Part shown: in pieces, positions 5,461-5,495 of the stretch
Layout of the letters: every line of letters starts with the position of its first letter
How positions within the stretch are numbered: the first letter of the stretch is position 1
Assembly: GCA_018814635.1 (NCBI GenBank)
Contig: JAHIYV010000066.1
Coordinates: 1 to 5,495 of the forward strand
DNA from: Patescibacteria group bacterium
Lineage (GTDB): Bacteria; Patescibacteriota; Minisyncoccia; Phycocordibacterales; JAGLOS01
Length of the DNA stretch: 5,495 nucleotides
Direction of reading: 5' to 3'
Notes under the pieces: model-generated
Seen by the model: the letters and a program-made list of their open reading frames with translations, nothing else
Told to the model about the DNA's origin: nothing
Databases searched by the model: none
Translations under genes and position numbers: made by a program

Positions 5461-5476
5461 CTATACTTAAGCATAG
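5461..5476. promoter_or_regulatory. Near-palindrome downstream of the promoter (possible operator)
   Basis: ctatacttaagcatag is a 16-bp palindrome with one mismatched pair around a CTTAAG core. It lies about 13-28 bases after the predicted start of the outward promoter, where a repressor could block it. No regulator can be named. Confidence 0.3.
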
Positions 5477-5495
5477 ATAAGAAAATTTATAAAAA

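Noticed and set aside
1..5495. CRP-type cAMP receptor sites (TGTGA-N6-TCACA) that would link to the cyclase
   Set aside because: No matching pair of half-sites was seen on either strand.

Overview
The window is AT-rich (roughly one third G+C by eye) and uses the standard code: TGA is a stop and Trp is TGG. Its gene content resembles a Candidate Phyla Radiation (Patescibacteria, probably Parcubacteria-like) genome: a CHASE2 adenylate cyclase, a FecR/Ig-like membrane protein, an acidic-tailed Hsp20, a PrsW protease and AT-rich intergenic repeats. This placement is an inference from gene type and composition, not from a marker gene.

Layout. Positions 1-48 hold the last 15 codons of an unidentified + strand gene. 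An AT-rich repeat follows, then (98-340, + strand) the C-terminal two-helix remnant of an MFS transporter whose 5' part is missing. Converging on it with a 5-bp gap is a block of four minus-strand genes. In transcription order these are a PrsW-family intramembrane protease (5153-4302), an Hsp20 small heat-shock protein with a very acidic N-terminal half (4282-3626), a single-pass FecR-domain protein with a C-terminal Ig-like domain (3500-2160), and a CHASE2-type class III adenylate cyclase with all catalytic residues (2148-346). prsW-hsp20 and fecR-cyclase are tightly spaced pairs (19 and 11 nt), separated by a 125-nt gap that may hold a second promoter.

The right-hand 340 bases (5154-5495) contain no long gene but much structure: a ~115-bp three-way-junction inverted repeat built round what was once a perfect 33-bp palindrome, a possible 31-residue membrane peptide ORF whose Shine-Dalgarno lies inside that inverted repeat, inverted AT-rich repeat copies, and an outward-facing extended -10 promoter with a near-palindrome just downstream.

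How it may work together (inference): the cyclase senses something outside the membrane through CHASE2 and makes cAMP inside. The FecR/Ig-like protein is its likely envelope partner. PrsW could process a membrane substrate, of which the FecR-like protein is the obvious local candidate, and Hsp20 suggests a stress theme. No sigma factor or cAMP receptor is visible in the window. The most unusual sequence feature is a compact 58-bp double-hairpin palindrome embedded in frame in the CHASE2 domain, like the protein-invading palindromic elements known from Rickettsia.
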